Shown: one piece after another, positions 14,907 through 21,551 of the stretch
Numbering within the stretch: position 1 is the stretch's first letter
Layout: the number at the start of each line of letters is the position of its first letter
NCBI GenBank assembly: GCA_964577965.1
Contig: CAZOAT010000036.1
Span: forward strand, 1-22,829
DNA from: DASUUI01 sp964577965
Lineage (GTDB): Bacteria; Gemmatimonadota; Gemmatimonadetes; Gemmatimonadales; Gemmatimonadaceae
DNA length: 22,829 nt
Direction: 5' to 3'
The notes under the pieces: generated by a model
What the model was told of the DNA's origin: nothing
What the model saw: the letters and a program-made list of their open reading frames with translations, nothing else
The model's database searches: none
Program-made: the position numbers and the translations under genes

Positions 14907-15803
14907 TTATTCCTCACGCTTCACTCCCATTCGCTCGAGCAGACGTTCGAGATCTTCGTTCGAGTAGAAGCGGATGGCGATGTCGCCTCCTCCGCCCCGT
15001 CGAGCGCTCACCTTCACGTCCGTCTGCAGGTGCCGCCGAAGGTCGCTCTCGACCGCCCTGGCGCCCTTATCCGGCGCCGTTCCTGGCTTGGCAGCGCCCC
15101 TGTGACGACGCTTCCTGGCCCCGGTGCGTGCCTCGACCGCCCGGGCCGGAAGCTTGGCTCTCCTCACCTCTTCGGCCAGAGCAGCGATCGCTCCCGGGTC
15201 GCCCAGTACGAGTAGCGGCCGTACCTGCCCGGCTGTCAGCTCCCCGCTACGCACCAAGGCCTGCACGCTGCTCGGAAGTTCGAGCAGGCGCACCAAATTA
15301 GCGACAGTTGAGCGACTCTTTCCCGTCAGTTCTGCGACTTTAGCGTGAGAAAGGCCAAATTCTGTAGCGAGTCTCTGGTAGCCCTCTGCTTCCTCCAGCG
15401 GATTCAGGTCGGAGCGCTGGAGGTTCTCTACCAGAGCCAGTGCGAGCAGCGTCGAATCGTCGGCCTGGCGCACCACGGCTGAGATGCGGTCCCATCCCAG
15501 CGATTGCGCAGCCCGCCAGCGGCGCTCACCGGCTATCAGCTGGTAACCGCTGCCTGAGGGGTGGGGTCGGACGGTGATCGGCTGCAGCAGTCCACTGGAC
15601 TTGAGGCTTTGTCTCAGCTCTTCCAGTTCCTCAGGCGGAAACTCCCGGCGCGGTTGGAGTGGATTCGGCCCGATGTCGGCGACAGGGAGCTGCTGCAGGG
15701 CCGCCGCGTCCGCGGCTCGAGGTCGGTCGCCGTGAGGAGCGGATCCCAGAAGCGCATCCAGCCCTCTGCCAAGCCGGCGCTGCGGCGTGCGATCAGCGGC
15801 CAT
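14907..15803 (-). CDS. parB: Chromosome partitioning protein ParB (Spo0J family)
   Basis: ParB is a CTP-dependent clamp that loads at parS and spreads along DNA for origin segregation and SMC loading. The 298 residues show the ParA-interacting N-terminus LGRGLDALLG (11-20), the CTP-binding/nuclease-like fold with GERRWRAA (92-99), and ENLQRSDLNPLEEA (127-140). A helix-turn-helix for parS follows (about 152-180, FGLSHAKVAELTGKSRSTV). After a basic linker comes a C-terminal dimerisation segment (GGDIAIRFYSNEDLERLLER). ATG at 15803 is chosen because the N-terminal motif follows directly; the frame stays open upstream but that part is antisense-like parA sequence. It overlaps the end of parA by 11 bp, so the two are co-transcribed and probably coupled. 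Confidence 0.98.
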   Translation of the reverse strand: MAADRTPQRRLGRGLDALLGSAPHGDRPRAADAAALQQLPVADIGPNPLQPRREFPPEELEELRQSLKSSGLLQPITVRPHPSGSGYQLIAGERRWRAAQSLGWDRISAVVRQADDSTLLALALVENLQRSDLNPLEEAEGYQRLATEFGLSHAKVAELTGKSRSTVANLVRLLELPSSVQALVRSGELTAGQVRPLLVLGDPGAIAALAEEVRRAKLPARAVEARTGARKRRHRGAAKPGTAPDKGARAVESDLRRHLQTDVKVSARRGGGGDIAIRFYSNEDLERLLERMGVKREE

Positions 15804-16578
15804 TGCCCTGCCCTCTCGTACGCTGTATGAGTTCCTCAGCCACTGCCAGGTAGGCCTGAGCACCGGCCGATGCGATGTCGTACAGAAGGATCGGCTTTCC
15901 AAAACCTGGTGCCTCTGCCAGGCGCACATTCCGTGGGACGATTGTCTGAAACACCTGGGCTCCGAAATACTCCCGGGCGTCGGCAGCCACCTGGCGGGAG
16001 AGATTGAGACGGGCGTCATACATGGTGAGCAGGACTCCGTCGATGCTGAGTTTTTCGTTGATCCCGTGCTGGACCCGGTGCACGGTATTCAGCAGCTGCG
16101 ACAGCCCTTCGAGGGCGTAGTACTCGCATTGGACCGGGATCACCAGCGCGTCCGCTGCTGCCAACATGTTGACCGTGAGGAGCCCGAGCGAGGGTGGGCA
16201 GTCAATGAGGATGAACTCGTATTCGTCCCGAACGGGCTCGACCGCCACTCGGAGAGCGTGCTCTCTGTCGGGGCGATCGATGAGCTCGACCTCGGCACCG
16301 GCGAGGTCGGCCGTTGCCGGGAGGACGTCCAGCAGCTTGAGCTGAACTCCCTTGTGGCGGGCCCTGGCGAGCGATGCATGGCCGAGCAGGACATCGTACA
16401 CGGAGGAGCCTATATCGGCACGCTCGATCCCGACGCCGCTGGTGGCGTTAGCCTGGGGGTCGCCGTCGATGAGCAGTGTATGCTGCTCAGCCGCAGCCAG
16501 ACTCGCTGCGAGATTGACGGCCGTGGTTGTCTTACCTACGCCTCCCTTCTGGTTGGCGACAGCGATGATTCTGGCCAC
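15793..16578 (-). CDS. parA: Chromosome partitioning ATPase ParA (Soj)
   Basis: ParA forms ATP-dependent dimers on the nucleoid that pull ParB-parS complexes. The 261 residues have the deviant Walker A KGGVGKTTT (11-19) with the signature lysine K11, Walker A' LLIDGDPQ (35-42) and Walker B FILIDCPPSLG (122-132). The PxNxxL-type segment VPRNVRLAEAPGFGKPI is near the end. There is no N-terminal HTH, which fits chromosomal (type Ib-like) ParA rather than plasmid P1/F types. The start is GTG at 16578. A -10-like TATATT (16606-16611) and two parS sites lie directly upstream, so ParB could repress or otherwise affect the operon. parB follows with an 11-bp overlap. Confidence 0.98.
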   Translation of the reverse strand: MARIIAVANQKGGVGKTTTAVNLAASLAAAEQHTLLIDGDPQANATSGVGIERADIGSSVYDVLLGHASLARARHKGVQLKLLDVLPATADLAGAEVELIDRPDREHALRVAVEPVRDEYEFILIDCPPSLGLLTVNMLAAADALVIPVQCEYYALEGLSQLLNTVHRVQHGINEKLSIDGVLLTMYDARLNLSRQVAADAREYFGAQVFQTIVPRNVRLAEAPGFGKPILLYDIASAGAQAYLAVAEELIQRTRGQGNGR

Positions 16579-16605
16579 CCGGCTCTGCGATTGTGAGGAG
16601 CGCGC

Positions 16606-16611
16606 AATATA
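16606..16611 (-). promoter_or_regulatory. -10 element of the parAB operon
   Basis: TATATT on the minus strand predicts a start near 16599 and a leader of about 20 nt. The matching -35 position (CTGCAC) is weak. The nearer parS site lies about 20 bp upstream of the -35 position. Confidence 0.4.
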
Positions 16612-16652
16612 CGAATCGCGAGTCGCCCGTGCAGGTCACGGGGCCAAATGGG

Positions 16653-16668
16653 TGTTTCACGTGAAACG
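16653..16668. promoter_or_regulatory. parS site 1
   Basis: TGTTTCACGTGAAACG matches the bacterial parS consensus TGTTTCACGTGAAACA at 15 of 16 positions, with the 14-bp core a perfect palindrome. It lies upstream of parAB, where ParB is expected to load. Confidence 0.95.
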
Positions 16669-16684
16669 AGGCAGCGGCTCACGC

Positions 16685-16700
16685 TGTTTCACGCGAAACA
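16685..16700. promoter_or_regulatory. parS site 2
   Basis: TGTTTCACGCGAAACA differs from the consensus only at one central base (T to C). Its centre is 32 bp from that of site 1, about three helical turns, so both sites face the same side of the DNA. It lies 19 bp beyond the stop codon of the SIMPL-domain gene. Confidence 0.92.
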
Positions 16701-16719
16701 CCCCCCCAAATATCGGCTG

Positions 16720-17433
16720 CTATTGGGGCGGCAGGAAGCGCCACCGGGTCTGGACGTCCACCGCTACAGTCTGCTGTCCAGGATTGATCGGCGTGTCTGC
16801 CATTCCGGCAACCTGGGCCTCCATCCTCATGGGCATGGGCGGTGGAGGGGCGTAATGGGCGCCCACGTGCGCTTCTATCAGCTGACCCACTGATCCACCT
16901 GCGGCCCGTGCCATCGCCTCAGCGTCTCCCCGGGCAGTCTGGATAGCCCTCGCGATCGCCTCCCGGCGAGCGATCTCGGTATTCGACGCGTAGAAGTTGA
17001 GGCCCGTAATCCTGTTCGACCCTGCGGCGAGCGCGGCGTCCAGCACCGGCCCGACGCGATCCAGCTGATGCAGCTCGACGACGACGGTGTTCGTCACCCG
17101 GTAGCCTACCAGCCGCGCCTCCTGGTTGGGATCGTGCCGGTACTCGGGAAAAACATTGAACTGCGCGGTGGAGATTCTGTCCTGCGGAACGCCCAGGGCG
17201 CGGATCGCGGCGATCACGCGCTGCTGAATGGTCGCATTCTGGGCGGCGGCGGTGGCCGCGTTCTCCGCCCGCGTCTCAACGGCCACATGAACTGTCGCGC
17301 GATCCGGGGTTACCATGACCTCCCCTCGAGCCCCAACATTGATCGAAGGCGGCATAACTGGCGGTATACTGGCAACATCCTGCGCCAATACTGGCGTCGA
17401 AACAGCGAAGATCCCAGCGTATAACAACCTCAT
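16720..17433 (-). CDS. SIMPL-domain (DUF541) exported protein
   Basis: A 237-residue protein of the SIMPL/DUF541 family (relatives include E. coli YggE and Brucella BP26). An N-terminal signal peptide (MRLLYAGIFAVSTPVLAQ) indicates export, probably to the periplasm. The mature part starts with the typical INVGARGEVMVTPDRATVHV. It continues with a long helix (AAAQNATIQQRVIAAIRALG), GYRVTNTVVVEL, and NRITGLNFYASN before a second helix with REAIARAIQTARGDAEAMA. All blocks are in family order. ATG at 17433 has GGAGG 5 nt upstream. It sits between mnmG and parA, where rsmG is often found in other bacteria. Its role in this setting is unknown; YggE has been linked to oxidative stress. Confidence 0.92.
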   Translation of the reverse strand: MRLLYAGIFAVSTPVLAQDVASIPPVMPPSINVGARGEVMVTPDRATVHVAVETRAENAATAAAQNATIQQRVIAAIRALGVPQDRISTAQFNVFPEYRHDPNQEARLVGYRVTNTVVVELHQLDRVGPVLDAALAAGSNRITGLNFYASNTEIARREAIARAIQTARGDAEAMARAAGGSVGQLIEAHVGAHYAPPPPMPMRMEAQVAGMADTPINPGQQTVAVDVQTRWRFLPPQ

Positions 17434-17509
17434 GACACCCTCCGATACAATAGTTACGCACTTGGCGCTCGTCTCATCACGCAGTTCACTACCGGTTGCT
17501 TGATCGAAT

Positions 17510-17560
17510 TAGACGGCCGAGAACACCGGTCGTTTTCCTTCAAGGCTCAGCGGCCGTCTA
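17510..17560 (-). terminator. Inverted repeat after mnmG, possible terminator
   Basis: TAGACGGCCG (17510-17519) and CGGCCGTCTA (17551-17560) are perfect 10-bp inverted arms around a 31-nt interior. The element lies about 50 bp past the mnmG stop, before the SIMPL gene. It lacks a T-tract; it may also be a protein-binding site. Confidence 0.4.
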
Positions 17561-17611
17561 GATCAGTGCTGCTGCGCATGCACCGTTCCCAACTGTCCGC
17601 GACTGGGCGGC

Positions 17612-19573
17612 TTATTCCTCTGTCGGCGGCCGTCCGCTGCGAGGCGGCTGCCGGCGGCGCTTCACGATCTCAATGGCAAGGTTCTGCAGGTCGCTCGGGC
17701 TAACCCCCGGAATTCGCGCGGCGTGCGCGATCGACTGCGGTCGGATGCGCGCGAGCTTCTGTCGCGCCTCGTAGGACAGCATCGTCATCGCCTCGTACGG
17801 CGCGTCGGGGTCGAGCGCCATCTCCTGCATGCGACGCAGCTTGTCGGCTTCCTGCCGCTCGCGTGCGAAATAGCCCTCGTACTTCAGCTCGAGTTCTGCG
17901 CTCAGCACAGCTTCCGCATCCAGATCACCTCCGACGCCAGCCGCGGCGAACGCGTCACTCAGCGAGACGCGCGCGCGCCTTGCTACGTCGGCGATTTTCA
18001 TCGAATGCCGAAGTTGCGTGCTCGCCGCGCGCTCGAGGAACTCCGATGCGCTCGCAGGCGTGATGCTGGTGCGTGCAGCCAGCCCCAGCGCGTGTTCCAC
18101 GCTCTGCAACCGACGCGTCGCGATCCTCTCTTCCTCAGGTTCGTACGCACCGAGCTCCATCATGATCGGTGCGAGCCGCTGCAGGGCGTTGTCCTGCCGA
18201 ACCGTGAGTCTGAACTCCGAGCGTGACGTAAAAAGTCTGTAGGGCTCGTCGACGCCCTTTGTGGTGAGGTCGTCCACCAGGACGCCGACGTAGGAGCTCT
18301 CTCTGCCGAGCACGAGTGGCTCGCGGCCGGTCAGCGCGAGGCCGGCGTTCAGCCCAGCGAACACGCCCTGCCCCGCCGCTTCCTCGTAGCCCGTCGTGCC
18401 GTTGATCTGGCCGGCGAAGTACAGGCCAGGGATACTTCGTACCTGGAGAGTGCGGTCGAGCTGCCTCGGCTCGTAGTAGTCGTATTCGATTGCGTAGCCA
18501 GCGCGCGTCATGTGCACGTTCTCCAGCCCGCGAATGCTTCTCAGTGCGCGCAGCTGCACGGGGGCCGGGAGCGACGTGGACAGACCGTTCACGTACAGCT
18601 CTGACGTGTCGTGCCCCTCCGGCTCCAGAAATATCTGGTGCCGCTCGGCGCTCGCGAATTTCACAACCTTGTCTTCGACCGAGGGGCAGTAGCGCGGCCC
18701 CTGCGACGCGATTGCGCCGCCGTACATCGCCGACAGCGAGATATGCTCCCGTATGATCTCCTGCCCCTCGCGCTCGAGGAAGGTGATCCAGCACGGTAGC
18801 TGTGCAGGATGCCGGACGTCATCGCCCGTGCGACGCGGCGCATTCCAGAAGTGCGACCACGAGTAGTCGAACTGCTCGATCTCGCTTTCCTGCGCAGCGA
18901 GCACATCGCGGTTCACCGATCGCCCATCGATTCTCGGGGGCGTGCCTGTCTTGAAGCGCGCGACAGCGAGACCCGCTTCTTCCAGCTGTTCCGCGAGATG
19001 AGTTGCGGCGGCGTCTCCGGCGCGACCTCCTGATATCTGCGTCGTCGTCCCGATGTGAATTCGGCCGCGCAGGAACGTGCCGGTTGTGATGATCACCGCG
19101 CGTGCTTCGAAGCGGCGTCCCTCAAGAGTTTCGACGCCGCGCGCGCGACCGCCTGAAAGAATGAGCCGCGCGACGGTGCCCTGGATGGTCTGCACACGCG
19201 GCTGGGCCTCGATCAGCGAGCGCACGGCTCGCCTGTACAATCCTCGATCGCACTGGGCGCGGGGCGCCCACACGGCGGGTCCCTTCCCGCGGTTCAGCAT
19301 CCGGAACTGCACCGTCGCCAGGTCCGTCGCGCGGGCCATCACGCCACCCAGAGCATCGACTTCGCGTACGACTGTACCCTTTGCAACGCCGCCGATCGCC
19401 GGGTTGCACGACATCTGACCGATCGTCTCGAGTGCGGTTGTTATGAGCCCGACACGTGCCCCGACGCGCGCGGCAGCAACCGCCGCTTCAGTTCCGGCGT
19501 GTCCCGCGCCGACGATGATGACGTCGAATTCCTGCTCCGCGGTGCTGCGCGCACCCTGCGATTGAGAGCTCAC
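17612..19573 (-). CDS. mnmG: tRNA uridine-5-carboxymethylaminomethyl modification enzyme MnmG (GidA)
   Basis: With MnmE, MnmG adds the carboxymethylaminomethyl group to wobble uridine-34 of several tRNAs, using FAD, NADH and a folate donor. The 653 residues show the FAD dinucleotide loop GAGHAG (22-27), the strictly conserved SCNPAIGG (55-62), FKTGTPPRIDG, and the second signature GYAIEYDYYEP with GLYFAGQINGTTGYEEAAGQG. The C-terminal helical domain ends in IARIPGVSPSD-like residues that contact MnmE and tRNA. Length is slightly above the usual 620-630. GTG at 19573 is the only possible start near the FAD motif, and it lies 7 nt after a TATACA -10 element, so the mRNA is probably leaderless. 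mnmE and rsmG are not next to it in the window. Confidence 0.98.
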   Translation of the reverse strand: MSSQSQGARSTAEQEFDVIIVGAGHAGTEAAVAAARVGARVGLITTALETIGQMSCNPAIGGVAKGTVVREVDALGGVMARATDLATVQFRMLNRGKGPAVWAPRAQCDRGLYRRAVRSLIEAQPRVQTIQGTVARLILSGGRARGVETLEGRRFEARAVIITTGTFLRGRIHIGTTTQISGGRAGDAAATHLAEQLEEAGLAVARFKTGTPPRIDGRSVNRDVLAAQESEIEQFDYSWSHFWNAPRRTGDDVRHPAQLPCWITFLEREGQEIIREHISLSAMYGGAIASQGPRYCPSVEDKVVKFASAERHQIFLEPEGHDTSELYVNGLSTSLPAPVQLRALRSIRGLENVHMTRAGYAIEYDYYEPRQLDRTLQVRSIPGLYFAGQINGTTGYEEAAGQGVFAGLNAGLALTGREPLVLGRESSYVGVLVDDLTTKGVDEPYRLFTSRSEFRLTVRQDNALQRLAPIMMELGAYEPEEERIATRRLQSVEHALGLAARTSITPASASEFLERAASTQLRHSMKIADVARRARVSLSDAFAAAGVGGDLDAEAVLSAELELKYEGYFARERQEADKLRRMQEMALDPDAPYEAMTMLSYEARQKLARIRPQSIAHAARIPGVSPSDLQNLAIEIVKRRRQPPRSGRPPTEE

Positions 19574-19588
19574 GATCCAATGTATATT
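19562..19588 (+). promoter_or_regulatory. Candidate promoter of the divergent hypothetical gene
   Basis: TTGAGA (19562-19567) and TATATT (19583-19588) lie 15 bp apart, shorter than ideal. The -10 shares the TATA core with the opposite mnmG -10, so the two polymerases could not bind together. The -35 lies within the first codons of mnmG. Confidence 0.3.
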
Positions 19589-19608
19589 GCCGCCGGTGCG
19601 CCTGTCTC
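19581..19608 (-). promoter_or_regulatory. mnmG promoter, probably leaderless
   Basis: Minus strand: GAGACA (19603-19608), a 16-bp spacer and TATACA (19581-19586). The predicted start is 19574, one base before the GTG. It overlaps a plus-strand promoter for the divergent gene. Confidence 0.5.
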
Positions 19609-19618
19609 CGAGTGACCG

Positions 19619-19909
19619 ATGCCGATAACCGTCGCCGCGGGCCAACCCGTGGTATGCATCCGCCGCGCAGCGTTCGAAGAGGCGGGTCTCACGCGCGTCG
19701 CCCTCGATGAGAGATTCAACCTCACCCCCGACGAGTTCACCGTCGAGGCTGCGCTCATAGTGATTGGCCCGCTGGCGAACGACGATCTGCTTACCGACCT
19801 GATCACCGCTCTCGAGTCGGCAGGACTTACATACTTCGAGGATTTCTTCGAGCTGAGTGGAAACTGGCCGGAGTGGCTTCGCCTGTATGTGATGGTTGCC
19901 GACCGTTAG
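19619..19909 (+). CDS. Hypothetical small acidic protein
   Basis: I cannot assign a family to this 96-residue protein, though it reads as a real one. It shows alternating helix and strand (VVCIRRAAFEEAGLTRVALD, EAALIVIGPLANDDLL), a net acidic charge, and a well-formed end (DFFELSGNWPEWLRLYVM). No signal peptide, membrane helix or metal motif is visible. ATG at 19619 has no strong Shine-Dalgarno. It is divergent from mnmG with about 45 bp between starts, and its 3' end overlaps the end of a minus-strand zinc-ribbon gene by 83 bp. The minus-strand frame that runs antisense to it as an extension of mnmG is not coding. Confidence 0.7.
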   Translation: MPITVAAGQPVVCIRRAAFEEAGLTRVALDERFNLTPDEFTVEAALIVIGPLANDDLLTDLITALESAGLTYFEDFFELSGNWPEWLRLYVMVADR

Positions 19910-20150
19910 TGCGGAGCAGGCCGTCCCACTCGCATTCGTAGCACCAGCTGGGACGCAGCCACGGAACAAGACGCATCAGCCCGCGTGACTCGAGCCGCAG
20001 CGTAGGGGAGTCGCAGTTCGGGCAGCGGCCATCATCCGGCAGGATCCAGAAGAAGAAGACGGTCGCGATTACTGCTCGCAGGATGAAAAACCCCACGAAC
20101 ACGACGGCGAACAGCACACCGTCGCTCACCGGGCCGCTCCTGCGCGGCAC
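19827..20150 (-). CDS. Small membrane protein with a zinc ribbon
   Basis: A 107-residue protein, not of a named family known to me. One strong membrane helix (about 11-36, VLFAVVFVGFFILRAVIATV) precedes two Cys pairs, CPNC (43-46) and CYEC (about 69-72). These are likely to bind a zinc ion as a rubredoxin-like ribbon. A polar tail follows. It is the last gene of a four-gene minus-strand run, starting at GTG 20150, three bases after the upstream stop. The tail (about 27 residues) is encoded antisense to the end of the plus-strand hypothetical gene. The start could instead be GTG at 20129. Confidence 0.7.
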   Translation of the reverse strand: MPRRSGPVSDGVLFAVVFVGFFILRAVIATVFFFWILPDDGRCPNCDSPTLRLESRGLMRLVPWLRPSWCYECEWDGLLRTNGRQPSHTGEATPASFHSARRNPRSM

Positions 20151-20153
20151 ATC

Positions 20154-20684
20154 TCAGAGCCGCCTCTCGACGAGCGACCAGGGCTCGACCCAGGCAACGT
20201 TCCCTTCAATGCGCTCGATGACTACGTCTGTGCCCGCTTCGATCGGCTGTCCATCCAGGCTCAGCGCCGACATAACGTAGGTCTCGCCGTGCAGATGGTA
20301 GGTGATCCGGCCGGGCTCGCCTCCGATACCTGACGTCACGACTGCCACGTGCCCCTGAATCGCCTCGGCGATCTCGTGCGGGTCTTCCAGCGGCGCACGG
20401 AGAGCCCACATGGCGAGGAGCGCCCCGATGCCCACCCAGGCCGCTACCGCGGCGGTGGACGCGACAAGGATCGTCCAGAGCAGTCCGAGCCCACCACCGG
20501 CGAGCAGGTAACCAACAGCCCCCCACGCTGTCATCGCTGCCGCGACCGCCGGCAGGTTGATCGCAGGGTGTGGCCTGCGGATCTCCTTCCCCCGGCGCCG
20601 CTCGACCCCGAAGAACGAGACCATGACACCAATCGCGATCCCTGCGATGAGCAGGAGCGCGGCAATCACCCGCAGAATCATCAT
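20154..20684 (-). CDS. Membrane protein with C-terminal OB-like domain (NfeD-like)
   Basis: A 176-residue protein. Helix 1 (about 3-25, ILRVIAALLLIAGIAIGV) and a second hydrophobic region of one or two helices (about 47-95, GAVGYLLAGGGLGLLW and WVGIGALLAMWAL) anchor it in the membrane. The last 70 residues form short strands ending DGQPIEAGTDVVIERIEGNV and AWVEPWSLVE. This resembles the soluble OB fold of NfeD/YqiJ-type proteins, which partner membrane proteases or flotillins. No stomatin/flotillin gene is adjacent, so the function is open. ATG at 20684 follows the hydrolase stop by 15 bp, in one operon with the zinc-ribbon gene downstream. Confidence 0.72.
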   Translation of the reverse strand: MMILRVIAALLLIAGIAIGVMVSFFGVERRRGKEIRRPHPAINLPAVAAAMTAWGAVGYLLAGGGLGLLWTILVASTAAVAAWVGIGALLAMWALRAPLEDPHEIAEAIQGHVAVVTSGIGGEPGRITYHLHGETYVMSALSLDGQPIEAGTDVVIERIEGNVAWVEPWSLVERRL

Positions 20685-20699
20685 CGTGCCCCCACAGTG

Positions 20700-21551
20700 C
20701 TACCGCTGCGCCAGGTGCGTTCTGAACCATGCGATTGTTTCGGGCCAGGCCGCATCGGCTGCGGCTCGATTGGCTCCTTCCTGGCCGTCGAGCTGACGGA
20801 GGAATCCGTGCCCGGCACCCTCATACGTGATCGGGCGAAATGTCTTCCCCAGTGCCTGCATCGCCGAATCGATCGCCGGAACGGTCGTGTTCACGCGGGC
20901 GTCACGGCCGCCGTACAGTCCGAGGATCGGTGCCCTGATGGTCGCCGCCGCTTCCGGCGGCGGCGAAGAGCCGTAGTACACGACCGCGGCGCCAAGATCG
21001 GGGACTCGCACCGCATGCTCGAACGCCCGCTGTCCGCCCCAGCAGAAGCCGACGATTCCGTATCGCGGCAGCGCGGCGGGGTGCTGCATCACGTGCGCTG
21101 CAACGGCGCTCAGCTGGCGGTGGACGTCGTCCACGTTCAGTGTTCGAATTGCCGCTGTAGCCGCCCGACCATCCGGGTTCAGGGGAGAGCCTGGGATCGC
21201 GTGTCCTGTAAGAAGGTCCGGGGCGACGGCGATGAACCCGGCAGCCGCGAGCTGGTCTGCGACGCCTCGGATCCATGGACTCAATCCGAAGATCTCATGC
21301 ACCACCAGCACGACCGGCGCCTGTGTCGAACGCTCAGGAAACACAACCCAGGTGCGCACCGAATCGCCCTGCGGCGTGCGAATCATCATCCACTCACCGT
21401 GTCGCGGTGAGTCGACAGGGGCGCCGGTTGCCGGCAGCGGCGCGACGGCTGCCTGCGCCGTTGACCCCTGAACCTCAGACTGGTTCACCCCGGTCGAGCA
21501 GGCGACCGGTGTCGCGAGCATCGTCAGCGTCAACAGCGTACCTCTCTTCAT
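20700..21551 (-). CDS. Exported dienelactone hydrolase family protein
   Basis: An alpha/beta hydrolase of the dienelactone hydrolase family, 283 residues. The catalytic triad is complete: nucleophile Cys170 in GFCWGG, Asp217 in GGRDARV and His248 in GAGHGF. Glu86 (VVHEIFG), which activates the Cys in the family, is also kept. Unlike classic cytosolic enzymes it has an N-terminal signal (MKRGTLLTLTMLATPVAC). This is possibly lipidated at Cys18, although Pro at -3 is a poor lipobox. ATG at 21551 has GGAGGTG 6 nt upstream and overlaps the previous stop as ATGA, so translation is coupled to the YheT-like hydrolase. The substrate, an ester or lactone, cannot be predicted. Confidence 0.92.
   Translation of the reverse strand: MKRGTLLTLTMLATPVACSTGVNQSEVQGSTAQAAVAPLPATGAPVDSPRHGEWMMIRTPQGDSVRTWVVFPERSTQAPVVLVVHEIFGLSPWIRGVADQLAAAGFIAVAPDLLTGHAIPGSPLNPDGRAATAAIRTLNVDDVHRQLSAVAAHVMQHPAALPRYGIVGFCWGGQRAFEHAVRVPDLGAAVVYYGSSPPPEAAATIRAPILGLYGGRDARVNTTVPAIDSAMQALGKTFRPITYEGAGHGFLRQLDGQEGANRAAADAAWPETIAWFRTHLAQR

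Noticed and set aside
14715..15215. 166-codon plus-strand frame starting in the spacer beside parB
   Set aside because: Two thirds of it is antisense to parB and the first third resembles nothing I know.
15804..16019. N-terminal extension of parB
   Set aside because: It lies within parA, and the conserved LGRGLDALLG motif begins right after ATG 15803.
15787..16596. Long plus-strand frame opposite parA
   Set aside because: parA on the minus strand has complete Walker motifs; the opposite frame has none.
19574..19969. N-terminal extension of mnmG
   Set aside because: The frame is open but encodes no conserved residues, runs over the divergent promoter and is antisense to the hypothetical gene at 19619-19909; GTG at 19573 fits the family and the promoter.
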